40,563 nucleotides of DNA from Pinguiococcus pyrenoidosus. Its lineage: Eukaryota > Sar > Pinguiophyceae > Pinguiochrysidales > Pinguiochrysidaceae. The stretch spans positions 1 through 40,563 of the forward strand of contig JAAMXY010002049.1 of the NCBI GenBank assembly GCA_019677205.1, in the 5' to 3' direction. The position numbers were made by a program, and so were the translations under genes. The notes under the pieces were generated by a model, which saw nothing but the letters and a program-made list of their open reading frames with translations, did no database searches and had not been told where the DNA came from. This document shows, in pieces, positions 9,427 to 20,900 of the stretch. Numbering within the stretch: the first letter of the stretch is position 1; the number at the start of each line of letters is the position of its first letter.

Positions 9427-12400
9427 ATGGCGGCGGCGCAGAAGACCATGTTCTCCTTCTTTCAAAGGAAAGGCCTCCCCGCGCGGCCCAAGGTATATCT
9501 TTGCGGCGTCTGGCGCTCTTCCCTTCTCCACGTGGTCCCTCTCACTTCCACTGCAGGCCGATCGCACGCCTCAGAAGGAGCCTGCGGAGAAGAAAGCGCT
9601 GCAGCCGAAGGGCTCAAGCGCGCTGCAGACGCCGGCGAAAGGCTTCAGTGCTCCGACGCCGGCTGGACAAAGACCCCCGACGCCGGCTGGACAAAGGCCC
9701 CCGACGCCGGCTGAGCAGGCTGACCAAGAGGCCAAAGCAGCCGTTGGCAGGCGCCTGAGGATCTGGTGGCCCAAGGACGAAGCCTGGTGCGTCTCCTTCC
9801 CGCCGCGGTGCCGCAGCCGGGTGGGTCTCTCTCTCTCTCACGCCCTTGCCGTAGGTATGCGGGCCATGTGAAGAGCTACGACGCCGTGTCGCGTCGGCAC
9901 TTTGTCGTCTATGACGACGGGGATGAGGAGCAGATCGTGCTGGCCGACGAGAAAGTGGCCTTCTTGGACGCTGCTGATGGGAGAGACGAGCAGCAGCGCG
10001 CCGAGCAGCCCAAGGAGGAGGAGGACGACGACGACGACGAGGAGGAGGAGGAGCCGGTGATGGAAGGCGGCAAGAGCCACCGGAGTCGTCACAGCGGCGC
10101 GGCGAGCATCATCGAGAGCGACGATGAGAATGAAAAGCAGTTTGGAGCGGGTGCCAATGGTGGCACGGCGGCGTCGCGCCCGGACCGAATGGACCTGGTG
10201 GTGGAGGACGACTCGGATGAGGAGGAGGTCAAGCGCTCGCGCATCCGCAAAGGCGCTCGCACGCTGCGTTCCAACTCGCACAATGGCGCTCGCGCCAAAA
10301 GCGCAGCCTCCGGGAAGACCCAGCTCGCGAGCAGTGACGAGGTAGGCCGCCAACGTCAACCCCACTGGCGTGGAAGTGGCGCGGCAGCCAAAGCAAGTTT
10401 GCAGGTCTCCTCGTATCTCACGCCGTGCGTGTTTGCCCTCTTCCTTCCTCCCCCCCCCTCTTCTCTCACAATCTTGCAGGAGGAGAGCGAATTTGAGGAC
10501 TCGGACGCGGACGCTTCGGACAGCTCTGGCGGCGAGGACGGCGCGCTGACGCCCGCATCGACGTCCTCACGAAAGCGCCGCCGCAGTTCTGGGACAACCG
10601 CTTCGAAGAAGCGGGTCCGAACGTCGCTGCAGACGCCGACGCCGGTGCGGCCGCGGTCTCCGGTCTCGACCCCCAACAGCGTGGGCAGCGGCGCGAACTT
10701 GGCCACGTCGAGGCGCACACCGCCCGCGACGAAGCTCTTCGCCACGCCGGCCGCGTCGTCTCGAAAAGCCGGCGACGGATCGGGCACGCCGACGCCCATG
10801 AAAGAGGGCGTCCTTCAGGTGAGAGACGCAATGCCCAAGCCGGCCTTCTGAAAAGAAAGGCGCATGCCGTGACGACGCTGAGCTTTTCTTCCCTTGCTGC
10901 CTCGGTTGGCTTCGCCGTTCCGCTGGAGCAGGAGGGGATGCATCAGCACAATTTCTGGCCGTTCCTGCAGGAGGAGCGGCGCGACAAGGACCGCCGTTCG
11001 CCGACGGACCCGGCCTTCGACCCCAGCACGTTGTTCGTTCCGCTCAAGTTCCTGCACGGCGGCGTGTACAACCGGGAGAAGGTCAAGGCCCAGACGCCGG
11101 CCATGCAGCAGTGGTGGAGGATCAAGGCCGAGAACATGGACGCCGTGTTGTTCTTCAAGGTCGGCAAGTTCTACGAGCTCTTCCACATGGACGCGGACGT
11201 GGGCTACCGGGAGCTGGACCTCATCTACATGAAGGGCGAGAAGGCGCACTCGGGCTTTCCCGAATCCGCCTACGGGAAGATGGCCGAGCGCCTGGTGGCC
11301 AAGGGCTACCGGATCCTGCGCGTCGAGCAGACCGAGACGCCCGAGGCGCTCAACCAGCGCAAGAAGCAGAGCCTGGACAAGTCGGAGTGCAAGACGGTGC
11401 GCCGCGAGATGGTCTCCATGCTCTCGCAGGGGACGCGCACCCACTGCTACCTCGACGACCTGGACGCCATCCCCGACGGGCGGGGCCGCCTGCTCCTGTG
11501 CATCTGCGAGCGCCAGCCGCGCGCGGGCACGGCGCACGGCGACGTGCAATGCGAGTACGGCGTGTGCATCACCGACTGTGCGAACGCGACCATCCAGATC
11601 GGCCAGTTCGCGGACGACGGGCAGCGGAGCCGCCTGCGCACGCTGCTCTGCGCGAACGAGTTTGTGGAGTACGTCTTTCCCGAGACGGGTCTCGACACGG
11701 GCGATCTGGTCCTCTCGTCCGCCACGAGCTCGGTCCTCAAGCACATGCTGCCGCGCGCCACGAGGAGTCCCGCGCGGGGCTCCGCTGGAACGTGGTCCGC
11801 CGGCCGCACCGTGCTCGAGCTGAAGAGCGGCAAGTACTTCCCACGAGCCTCGAAGACCGACGCGGCGTCCTCGGCAACCTTGTCGGAGGACCCAGAGCAG
11901 TACGCGCGCGGCACCGACCGCTGGCCGCATCTCCTTCGCGCCCTCGTCCTCGGCGGCGAGGATGCCAGCCTCGCGCTGTCCGCCGTGGGCGTGCTGACCT
12001 CCTGCCTGAAGCGCGCCTTCATCGACCACGACGTGCTCAGCATGCAGCGCTTCGCACCCTACGTCCCTCCGGACAGTGGCACGTACGCGGCACCTGCCGA
12101 GACCCTGCTCCGCAACGAAGCTGCCGAGGCGGAAGCCGAAAATGCCGCCGAAGCGGAAGCGGAGGCGGGCCTGAAGCTGGGCGCGAAGTCCACCCCGGCG
12201 GCGGCCGCGAATGGGACTTTTCAAGGGGGGAGCGATGCGGAGAAAGCTGCCGCCACTCCACTCCGGATGGCCATGGACGCGGCGGCGTTGTCCAACCTGG
12301 AGATCCTGCGCAACAGCCACGACGGGAGCGTCCGGGGCTCCCTGTGCGACTTCATGGACCGATGCAGCACCGCCTTCGGGCGCCGGCGGCTCCACGACTG

Positions 12401-14151
12401 GGTCTCCCGCCCGCTGGTGCGGGTCCGCGAGATCGAGCACCGCCTCGACGCCGTCCGGGATCTCATGACCGCCTGCGCGGCGGAGGCGGAGCAGGCCCGG
12501 GCGATCCTTAAGGCCCTGCCCGACCTGGACCGGCTGCTCACGCGGGTGCATTCCATGGGCTCCAAGCATCGCTCCTCGGAGCATCCGGAGTCCCGCGCCG
12601 TGCTCTACGAGCTCGACAAGTACAGCAAGATCAAGGTGCAGTGCTTCATGCAGTGCCTCACCGGCTTCCGCAAGGTCGTCGGCATCCCGCGGCTCTTCGA
12701 GAAGGCGGCCGTGTCCTCGCCGCTCCTCAGGAAGCTGCTGCGGCGGCGGGACAAGCCGACCGGTGACGGCGACGGGCAGGCGGACGGCGCCTTCCCCGAC
12801 GTCGAGAAGGCCTTGGAGGCCTTTGATGACCTCTTCAACGAGAGCCAGGCGCTCAAGTCCGGGACCATCGCGCCGAACGCCGGCCGCGACGAGGAGTACG
12901 ACCTCTTCAGGCAGCGGGTCCGCTCGCTGAACGCAGACCTGGAGGACTACCTCGCCACGGTCCGCGAGCAGCTGGGCTGCTCCGCGGTCAAGTACGTCGG
13001 AGCGAACAAGGATCGCTTCCAGCTGGAGATCCCCGCGCACGTTGCCAAGAAGAAGTGCCAGGGGCACGAGTGGATCGAGCGCCGAGGCAAGAAAGGATAC
13101 CAGCGGTACCACACGCCCGCCATCCAGAAGATGCTGGCGGAGCTGGTCGCGGCCGAGGCGGACTTGGAGGCCGCCTCTCTGGACCAGACGCGACGCGTCT
13201 TTGAGAAGTTCTCGAGGAACGAGAAGGCCTGGCGCGGCGCCGTCTCCTGCTGCTCCGCGCTCGACTGCCTCCTGAGCCTGGCGGACGTGAGCGCCCTGCC
13301 CAACTACTCGCGCCCGAGCCTGGTCCGGCCGGAGGACAACGACGGACTGGGTTACATCCGCGTCGTGCAAGGGCGCCACCCGATGGTGGAGTTCAGCTGC
13401 AAGACCGACTTCATCGCCAACGACGTCTGCCTCGGGAAGCGGAAGGGAGGTGGCGGCGGAGAGCCGCCGGTGCTGCTGCTCTCGGGGCCGAACATGGGGG
13501 GCAAGTCCACCCTCCTTCGGCAGACCTGCCTGCTGAGCGTCATGGCGCAGGTCGGATGCTACGTGCCCGCGGAGAGCCTGACGCTCACGCCCTTTGAGCG
13601 GCTCTTCACGCGCCTGGGCGCGTCGGACCGGATCCTGGCCGGCCAGTCCACCTTCTTCGTGGAGCTTGCCGAGTGCGCCACCATCCTCAAGCACGGCAAC
13701 AGCCGGTCGCTCTGCATTCTGGACGAGCTGGGCCGGGGCACGAGTACGTTTGACGGCACCGCGATCGCGCACGCCGTGGTCGAGGCGCTGGTGGAGCGGA
13801 AGTGCCTCAGCATGTTCGCGACGCACTATCACACCATCGTGGAGGAGCTCCACGTCAAGCAGCAGGAGGCGCCCGACCAGGCCGACGTGCAGGTCGGGCA
13901 CATGGGCTGCATGCACGAGGCCGACACCAACGAGGTCACCTTTCTTTACAAGCTCCAGCCGGGGCCGAGCCGATCATCCTACGGCATCAACGTGGCGCGG
14001 TAAGTTGGCCACGTCCCCCAGCACCTTGTCTTGGCACAGCTCAACTCATCCTACCGTGCGCCGAACTAGGCTGGCGAGGCTGCCGCAGTCCGTGATTGAC
14101 TTGGCCACGGAGAAGGCGAGGGCCTTCCAGCTCGACCTCGCGAAGAAGTGA
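9427..14151 (+). CDS. MSH6: DNA mismatch repair protein MSH6 with PIP box and Tudor domain
   Basis: Six exons fit in frame: 9427..9492, 9557..9786, 9855..10341, 10480..10818, 10932..13999 and 14070..14151, giving 1,423 residues. MSH6 pairs with MSH2 as MutS-alpha and recognises mismatches and small loops. Residues 5-12 (QKTMFSFF) are a canonical PCNA-binding PIP box. Residues 87-140 (VGRRLRIWWPKDEAWYAGHV onward) are a Tudor domain of the type seen in plant and many protist MSH6 proteins. An acidic, Ser-rich disordered linker with a long Glu/Asp run follows. The mismatch-binding motif GKFYELFH gives Phe454 and Glu456. Walker A GPNMGGKST starts at 1226 and Walker B ILDELGRGTSTFDG has Asp1305-Glu1306. 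The end, YGINVARLARLPQSVIDLA, matches the family. The linker has a PTPAGQRP repeat. Intron 10342-10479 is 138 nt with no stop, so retention would keep the frame. Confidence 0.97.
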
Positions 14152-15326
14152 TCTAGAAGTGCTGCTCCGCCCTGTGGAAGCGGCGCGAGGAAGGAATCAC
14201 GGAAGAGGAAGATCGTCTTTCCCTCCTCTATTCTCTGCTTTGCGCTTTACGATGCTATGCGCTGCGGGTGTCGTTGGTGTCACAAGCGGCTCCTCCTCCT
14301 ACCTCCACTCTCACTTGCCACGAGAACACGAGGCGTCGCTATCAGTCGATCGAGTACCTTGTTGCGGGCCTTCCGGATGCACCTCCGAACGCCGCTCCTC
14401 TCCCCTACGCTGGCGAAGGGCACCGAGTCAGCTCACCACTAGATCAGTTGATCAGGCGAAGATGCAGAAAATGACGCAGCAAGGCCGCAGCGGGTCTCCG
14501 TCTTGATCTTCGAATCTTGAGAGATCGGGGAGTCTTGAGAGATCGGGCTCACCAAGCAGAGGAGAGGAAGTGAGGAACAAGAAGAAAAAGAAGAAGAAGC
14601 ATTCACTCCAAATTCCAGTCAAGTCCCAGAAAGAGGCAAGTTCCTGTAGGGTGGTTCCTACGCAGTCCGTGGAACGAACGAATGAGCGCTCAAAGCCGCA
14701 TGTCTTCGGACTACATAGACCCTTCGACGAGAACGAATGAAGAATGCCGAGAGAACACGTTGATTCGCTATGAAGCTGCGAATCCTTCAAGCATGCGTTT
14801 CCGCGGTGTATTTGCGGGGGGATCGATCCTTCGGATGGGTCGGGTGGTCCCCAGTGGCGTCAAACTGGTCAGCTGGGTAAGAAAAGCCCCCGGACAGGAA
14901 AAACGCTTTCTGCTCTGTTGAAGCTCCCTTTGCATAGCTTGCGCACACAAGTGCGCAAGCAGCTCAATCGCGCCACCTATCAGCGCGTCCAGAAAATATT
15001 TGCAAAGGCGTCATTCCCGCCTGGGACCCCCCCTTTGCTACGCTCGCATAACTCGACGTCTGGGGATTCTGCATCCAAGACCCCGGGCAGAGGGGACGTT
15101 AGGACGCCGCGGATTGGGCCGGGAACCGGCTGGACCGTTCAGCCACCTCTCGGGGACTCTTTTCCCAAGAGTGGTTGACGCATCCTATGCCTCGTCGCCG
15201 CAGTATGCAAGTGCATGTGACGGTTTACCTTGTTGCGCGCGTGTTATGGCCGCGCAGCCTCGACGCCAGCTGTGGTTGGCTCGTCCTCGCTGAACTTCCT
15301 TCACGTTTGTTTCTCTTCGGGCTTAG
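14152..15326. other. Intergenic region between MSH6 and MYB gene
   Basis: It holds the MSH6 3' UTR and the MYB promoter. A direct repeat TCTTGAGAGATCGGG occurs twice near 14514-14547, and a perfect 10-bp inverted repeat lies at 14937-14960. I see no convincing coding exon. A first MYB exon could lie near 15246, where a short ATG frame reads MAAQPRRQLWL, but no clean donor in the required phase was found. Confidence 0.4.
14937..14960. repeat. Perfect inverted repeat, 10-bp arms, 4-bp spacer
   Basis: GCTTGCGCAC at 14937-14946 and GTGCGCAAGC at 14951-14960 are exact reverse complements around ACAA. It could form a hairpin or a dimeric factor-binding site upstream of the MYB gene. Confidence 0.85.
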
Positions 15327-15616
15327 ACGCCTTTCCCGTTCGCCCAGCGACGGTGCCGCCTCAAGCTGTCCGTCGGGAACGCCAGCGACTCTCTCCCGCC
15401 GCAGAAGCACCAGCTTCGTCCTCGTCACTCTCGGCCGCAGATCTCGGGGTGCTGCAGCGGCAGCATCTGCGACGCTGGAAGAGCCCCTCTCGTGCCCAGC
15501 ACGACGACGCCGCGAGTTTGCGCCGTCCCCTGGATCCACTTGCTGTGTCGGGCGGATCCAGCACGCGCGCGTCCTTCTCGCCTCCTTTGGGTCCCTTTGG
15601 GGGCGCCAGACTTGAG
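15327..15616 (+). CDS. Possible upstream exon of the MYB gene (Ser/Pro/Arg-rich)
   Basis: After a pyrimidine tract ending GGGCTTAG, one frame stays open to a donor GAG|GTGCGC at 15617, then a 131-nt intron, then CCACAG just before the MYB ATG. The phase (0) fits, so the MYB ATG could be an internal Met. The encoded segment is low-complexity (for example APASSSSLSAADL and SFSPPLGPFGGARLE), as in disordered transcription-factor leaders. It has no domain and could equally be 5' UTR. Confidence 0.25.
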
Positions 15617-15747
15617 GTGCGCTTCCAAGGCAGACCAAGAGCTGCTCTGCGCCTGCAGCGGCGCCCTGACCGACGCGCGTTGTTAGGAACCGCCGAAGTC
15701 GTGTTGAAATTGCATCCCGCGGCGGCCGCTGCCCTTCGACGCCACAG

Positions 15748-17218
15748 ATGTCCAAGAAGCTGTCCAAGGGCCGCAAGAAGCGCCGCGAGCGCGTGTTCTG
15801 GACCGCCGATGAAGATCAGTACATCATCGACCACGTGAAGAAGTACGGCGACAAGGCCTGGGCTCTACTGGCCACTTCGTCTCTGGGAAGAAACAACAAG
15901 CAATGTCGCGAGAGGTACTCGAGCTCCTCAGCTCTCTCCGTCTTCTTCTTAACTCGGCTGCTCACGTGCGAGTCGGGCGCTCTTGCAGGTGGCATAACCA
16001 GCTCGATCCGCGTATCCGCAAGGCGCCGTGGACGCCCGAAGAGGTGCGAAGGCGTCCAGTTGGGGGTGTGTGTGCCTACAGGCTTTCCCAGGTCGTAACC
16101 CATGGCACCGCAGGAGGTCATCCTCATCAATGCGCACAAGAAGCTGGGGAATCGCTGGACGGAGATCGGCAAGTTCTTGCCTGGCAGGACGGACAACTCC
16201 ATCAAGAACCAGTTCCGCCGCATCCGCCGGCGCTTCGCCCGCGAGAAGAACTCCAGCTCTGATACCAGCGGCGCTGCCTTCTCCACGGCGTCCGAAGAGG
16301 CGGCTGCGCCAGGTATGGCCCATGGCATCTGACGTAGGCCATCTCAAAGGGGTCGCTCACTCTCTCTCTGCCATGTGGCTTGCTTCCTTCTTCCCTTGCA
16401 GCGCGGATGAGCTCTCCCAGGTGCATCTCGAAGATGGAGGCGTTGAAGCCGATGAAGTCGATGAAGCCTATGATGCGCAGCAATGTGGCGCTCCCCGTGG
16501 CCAAGACCCAGGCGATGGTAAGAGCATGCGACACCGGTAGAGTGTCGCATCCTGACTCGCGTTCTGCTGCTGCTGCTGCTGCCGCGTTGCAAGTCTTCTG
16601 GTGACTCACCAAAGCGCCCGTCTTCGTTCGCCTCGTCGTCGACTTCTAGCCGAACGTCGTTCGCGTGGTGCCCCCGCCGCAGATGCAGCTGCCGCCGCCG
16701 CCGCCGAGAACAGCCAGCGGAGATCTTCGCATCGACTGGCTGCAGCAGAAGAGCTTTCCCGCCGCAGACGACACCTCCGCCATCCTGGGCAACCTCACGC
16801 CGACGGGCAGCGTGGACTGGGGATCAGGTGAGACAGGCAGCTCTCCGTTGAAGAGATGCCACCGTTTGCGCCTGTGAAGCAAGAAACCTAATTGCACACC
16901 TTCGCTGTTGCAATCACTTTAGCAGCGTCGACGCCGAACTTCCGCGACGCCAGCCTTCAGCTTCACGCGCCGTCGATGACCCCTTCGCCCTTGTACACGA
17001 GCGGCAAAACGAAGCCCATCCAGCCCAAGGCGCCGCAGTCGACTGCGTGGAACCTCTTGCCTTCGACATACAGACCAGGAGCCTTGGCGCCCTTCCGCGT
17101 CGCCAAGGACGCCATGCCGACGGCGGAAGAGCCCCGAGAGCTCAAGGCGTCCATTCGCAGCAGACCGAAGACGCTCGTGCAGCTGGCCGAGCTTGCGACC
17201 ATGATGAGTCGGACTTGA
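15748..17218 (+). CDS. Two-repeat MYB DNA-binding transcription factor
   Basis: Six exons join in consistent phase: 15748..15914, 15989..16043, 16114..16312, 16402..16517, 16650..16827 and 16926..17218, giving 335 residues from the ATG at 15748. A basic leader (KGRKKRRER) precedes repeat one ([18 protein letters not shown] to [13 protein letters not shown]) with Trp18, Trp38 and Trp57. Repeat two runs from [19 protein letters not shown] to [18 protein letters not shown]; its third core Trp is replaced by Phe. These are the R2R3-type helix-turn-helix repeats that bind AAC-core sites. The rest is disordered, with Met-Lys-Pro-Met repeats, a poly-Pro run and several SP/TP sites. Most introns are 70-130 nt. 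The last acceptor is a tandem TAGCAG (16921-16925), so two isoforms differing by one Ala are possible. Confidence 0.88.
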
Positions 17219-17766
17219 GACGCAACCGGCGTCCCGGTCCCTGTCTCGTCCTCGACGGGCAGCGAGCCTGTCCGCCGCGAATTAGCTGCTGCATGTGTAA
17301 AGTGTCCGTGGTGTGCAGGGGGGAAGCACATATGTACGTTGATGCGGTTGTTCGCGTACCGATCTCTCTTTCTCTTTCCTCCTCGCTCCGCCTTGCAAGG
17401 GGAGCCGTGTCGTCCGAGCAACGTCCATAGCTGAGTATTTTGTTTTTTTACTCTGCCAAGCTTTTTGGGGAGCGAGCGATCTCGTGGGAGAGAGTCACAG
17501 GGGGAGCGGCGCCTACCGAGGTAGCCGCGGTTGGTCTCCAGATCCGAGTGAAAAGCTCGCAGGAGCGAGTTCGATCCGTGGTCAGGCGTAGGGCGGTGCA
17601 GATGAGGAGTCCTTTTTGTAGGTTGACCACCTAGAAAAGATCACCAACAGGATATATGGAGGGATTGTTCATGCTTTGTGGAAGCGACAGCGCTTCGCCC
17701 TGTACACTTCACACCTCACGCCTCACCCTTCCCGCTTCAATGCTGCAGCGGACGGGCGGTCTCTTC
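17219..17766. other. Convergent intergenic region between MYB and CHD genes
   Basis: It should hold the two 3' UTRs. A GAGTTCGATCC near 17570 looks like a tRNA B box, but no cloverleaf can be folded around it. Nothing else is recognised. Confidence 0.5.
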
Positions 17767-17897
17767 TCAGTAGTAGGCACCCGCGCTCTGGGCACCTCCT
17801 TCAAAAGTCAGCGGCTTCCAGCCGGGGAATTGCCGGGCGAACTGATCGACGTCCTCGATGACGGTACCATCCAGCCCAACGAGCTCTACCTCACTCT

Positions 17898-17945
<48 letters not shown>

Positions 17946-20900
17946 AGAAGCAAGCAAGCAAGCAAGCAAAGAAGCAAAGAAGCGAAGGAAGCGATAACGA
18001 GCGTTAGCGTCTTTGAGATCCACCACGACATATATCCACCAAGCTTTATGTTGCTTACCCAACCCATTGGATGCGTCGCATTGACGAATCGCACCAGCCT
18101 CATCTTGACATTTCGCGTCTTGGAGAGAACTTCGGCGACGGGCTCCTGCAACCTCCGCACGCTGCAGTTGTTTAACGACAGAATCACGTCCCCAGCGAGA
18201 AAGCCAAACGGCCCTTCCATGTTGCCGACGTGCTCCTTCAACGACACTTTGGACGTCAAGGTGCACCAACCTCCTTTGAGCTGCCTTGCCTCGAACAAGC
18301 TCGCGGGATCGTTGCACCACGTGATGTGAATCACGTAAGGGGAGAGGAAGGGCAGCTGATTCGACGGCGGATACATCACCAAGCGCTGCCGTCTTTGCGC
18401 AACAATTTTCCTCGTCTCCTCGTGCAGGCAGGGCGGCAGGAACATCATCCGCTGCAGCATGCTGGTCGCCTCGACCGTCGGCCGCTTGGCATTCGCTGTC
18501 TGAATGGCCCTCGCCACGTTGTCGACAGCTACGGTCGTTGAATTCTCCACCCGATGCTTCAGCGACTGCTGCAGCTGCGTGTAGGAGTTTGAGAAGTCCA
18601 ACGCGATACCAGCGACCTTACTCTCGTACTCCTTCCGATCCTTCTCGAGATCCACGAAACGCTGGACGCGCTCCGCCCAGACCAGCGTCTCTTCCTTGGT
18701 GGCGAGCGCGCCTCCCTGAGCTTCCGCGTCCATCTCCTCCGAGCTCGGCTCAGCTTCCCCAGCTGCCGAAGACTTATCCCGCTTTGGAATCTCCACCGGG
18801 TTGTACACGTCCTCGCCCGAGTTACTGCCCACATCCTCGGCCCATTCAGCGTAGAGGTTGTCGTCGCCGAGGTACTGCACCTTGAACTTTCGCCGCCGCT
18901 TCGGCTTCTCGATGTTGGTGCGGATCAGCGGAATGCGCGTGGCAAGTCTAAGATAGTTGAGGTCCCGTCGCACGATCCTCTGGGACGTGAAAAGCTGCGA
19001 CTTCTCGAAGCAGTGCAGAAGGTTGACCATCGCCTCCATCTCGTCGAAGGGATCTCCCGCCAGCCGGATCGTCTCGGCCCTCTCGGCTTCCGCGAGCAGC
19101 TTGTCTGCAAACGTCTTCAAGTCCGGCACGGGATCCGGGGCGCCCTGGAAGCTGTCGGAGAGAAACTCTTTATCCTCCGGGCACAGGCGGCGCTGCTTGT
19201 CGCTGGTCACACTCAGAGCGTCTCTCCCGTGGTCCAGCGCCTTCGCGACGGCCCTGTCGAGCAACTTGGACAGGTCCTTTGCCCCCGGGTACGCCTCGGC
19301 CTCTTTCGCATCCATCACGCCGTACTTGAAGGCCTCCTTCTCTCTTGCTGACGAGGTACTGTCCGCCGCATTCAGAGTGCCGCTCGTCCACCACTGCACG
19401 TGAGCATCCCAGAGGTTCGCAGACTCCTTGATGCTCTCGTCGACGAGGATGCTTTCCGGATGCTGGCTGGCCGGCTGTGCCTTCTTCTCGTCCAGAATCG
19501 CTCTGCGGAGGACGAGCGCTTCCCGGATCCGGTGCAGCGCAATGCTCAGCGCCGCGAGCATCTGCTGGCACCTCGAGATCTCGGGAAGGAGCTTGGTCCA
19601 GAAGTCCGGATCGTCCAGCTCCACCGTCGTATCGCAGTTGCTGGCGACAAAGGTGGCCTTGGCAAAGAGCGACCCGCCGCCCGAGTCGGCGACGGTCTTG
19701 TACTCTATCTCCCTGGCCGACTCCAGGATGGTGTCAATGTTGCTCTCTGCGAACGCCTTCGCCGTCTCCTCCGCCGTCTTCTCGTCCTCGATGAGGATCT
19801 CGTAGGAGCCCTCCCTCAGCAGCCTTTCGATCTCCTTGGTGCGCTCCTTCTGGGTCATCGTCGACGCTTCCAGGGATTGCGGGGTGGCGGAGTACTGGCC
19901 CAGGATGGCCGCGTCCAGGCCCAGCTTCAGCGAGGCGATGCGCATGAGGCGCTGCTCGTAGGTCTTGCGGGTCAGCAGCCGGTAGATGCGAACCTCTCTG
20001 GTCTGGCCGATCCGGTGCGTCCGCGCCTGCGCCTGGAGATCGTTCTGAGGATTCCAGTCGGAATCGTAGATCACCACGTGGCTGGCGTTCTGCAGGTTGA
20101 GCCCCATGCCACCCGCCCTGGTGCTGATGAGGAAGACCTTGACCTTGTCGTCGTTCTTAAATCGCTCGATGTTCATCGCCCGCTGGGCTCCGTCAATCCT
20201 ACCATCCAGGCGGACGAAGTCGTACCCAGCCAGGGCGAGGTACTCGGCTAGGAGGTCCAGCATCATCACGAGCTGCGAGAAAATGAGCACCTTCTCGCCC
20301 TGGCTCGTGATCTTGTGCAGGAGCTTGTGCAGCAAGATGATCTTGCCACTGCACGACACGAGAGGGTGCTGCATCACTCGATCCGTGTTGCCCGGCCCAC
20401 CCAGCTCGGCCGGCACGTACTCCCCCGTGTCGACCCGGTTTCTGGCGCCGGAGATCAGAAACGGGTGGTTGCACAACTTCCGGAGCTGCATGAAAACGTT
20501 CATCAGGCTGGGCTGGTCCGCGGTCTTCAATCCCCGGTTGAGGAACTTCTTGTTGCGCTCCAGGATCGCGCGGTAGTACTGCTTCTGCATCGGCGTCAGC
20601 TCGACGTCCACGATGGTCTCCACTTTTCCTGGCAGGTCCTTCTCCACATCCGCCTTGCACCTGCGCAAGAGGTATCCCCTCAGGAGGGCCTGCAGCTTCC
20701 TGACGCATTCCGCGTCCTTGGGATTGCCATAGAGCTCAAGGAATCGCGACTTGTTCACAAACTCGCCGTTCGCGGGATTGATGAAGTTTAGAATCGAGTA
20801 GAGCTCCTCCACGTTGTTCTGGATCGGCGTGCCGGTGAGCGCAATCTTGTGCGCGCGGCCGTAGAAGGGCTGCTCCGCCAGGGAGGTGCGAAAGACGGAC

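Noticed and set aside
10815-13916. A 1,033-residue minus-strand frame opposite MSH6
   Set aside because: It is the shadow of a GC-rich, codon-biased MSH6 exon. Its composition is His/Arg/Leu/Val-rich with no domain, while the plus strand has every MutS motif.
17555-17600. A tRNA-like B box (GAGTTCGATCC)
   Set aside because: Neither the T stem nor the acceptor stem can be paired and no A box is placed correctly.
17891-18058. A Leu/Cys-repeat C-terminus on the CHD remodeller
   Set aside because: It is translated microsatellite. A standard intron (GTAAGC to CTTGCAG) removes it and restores a sensible conserved-looking tail.
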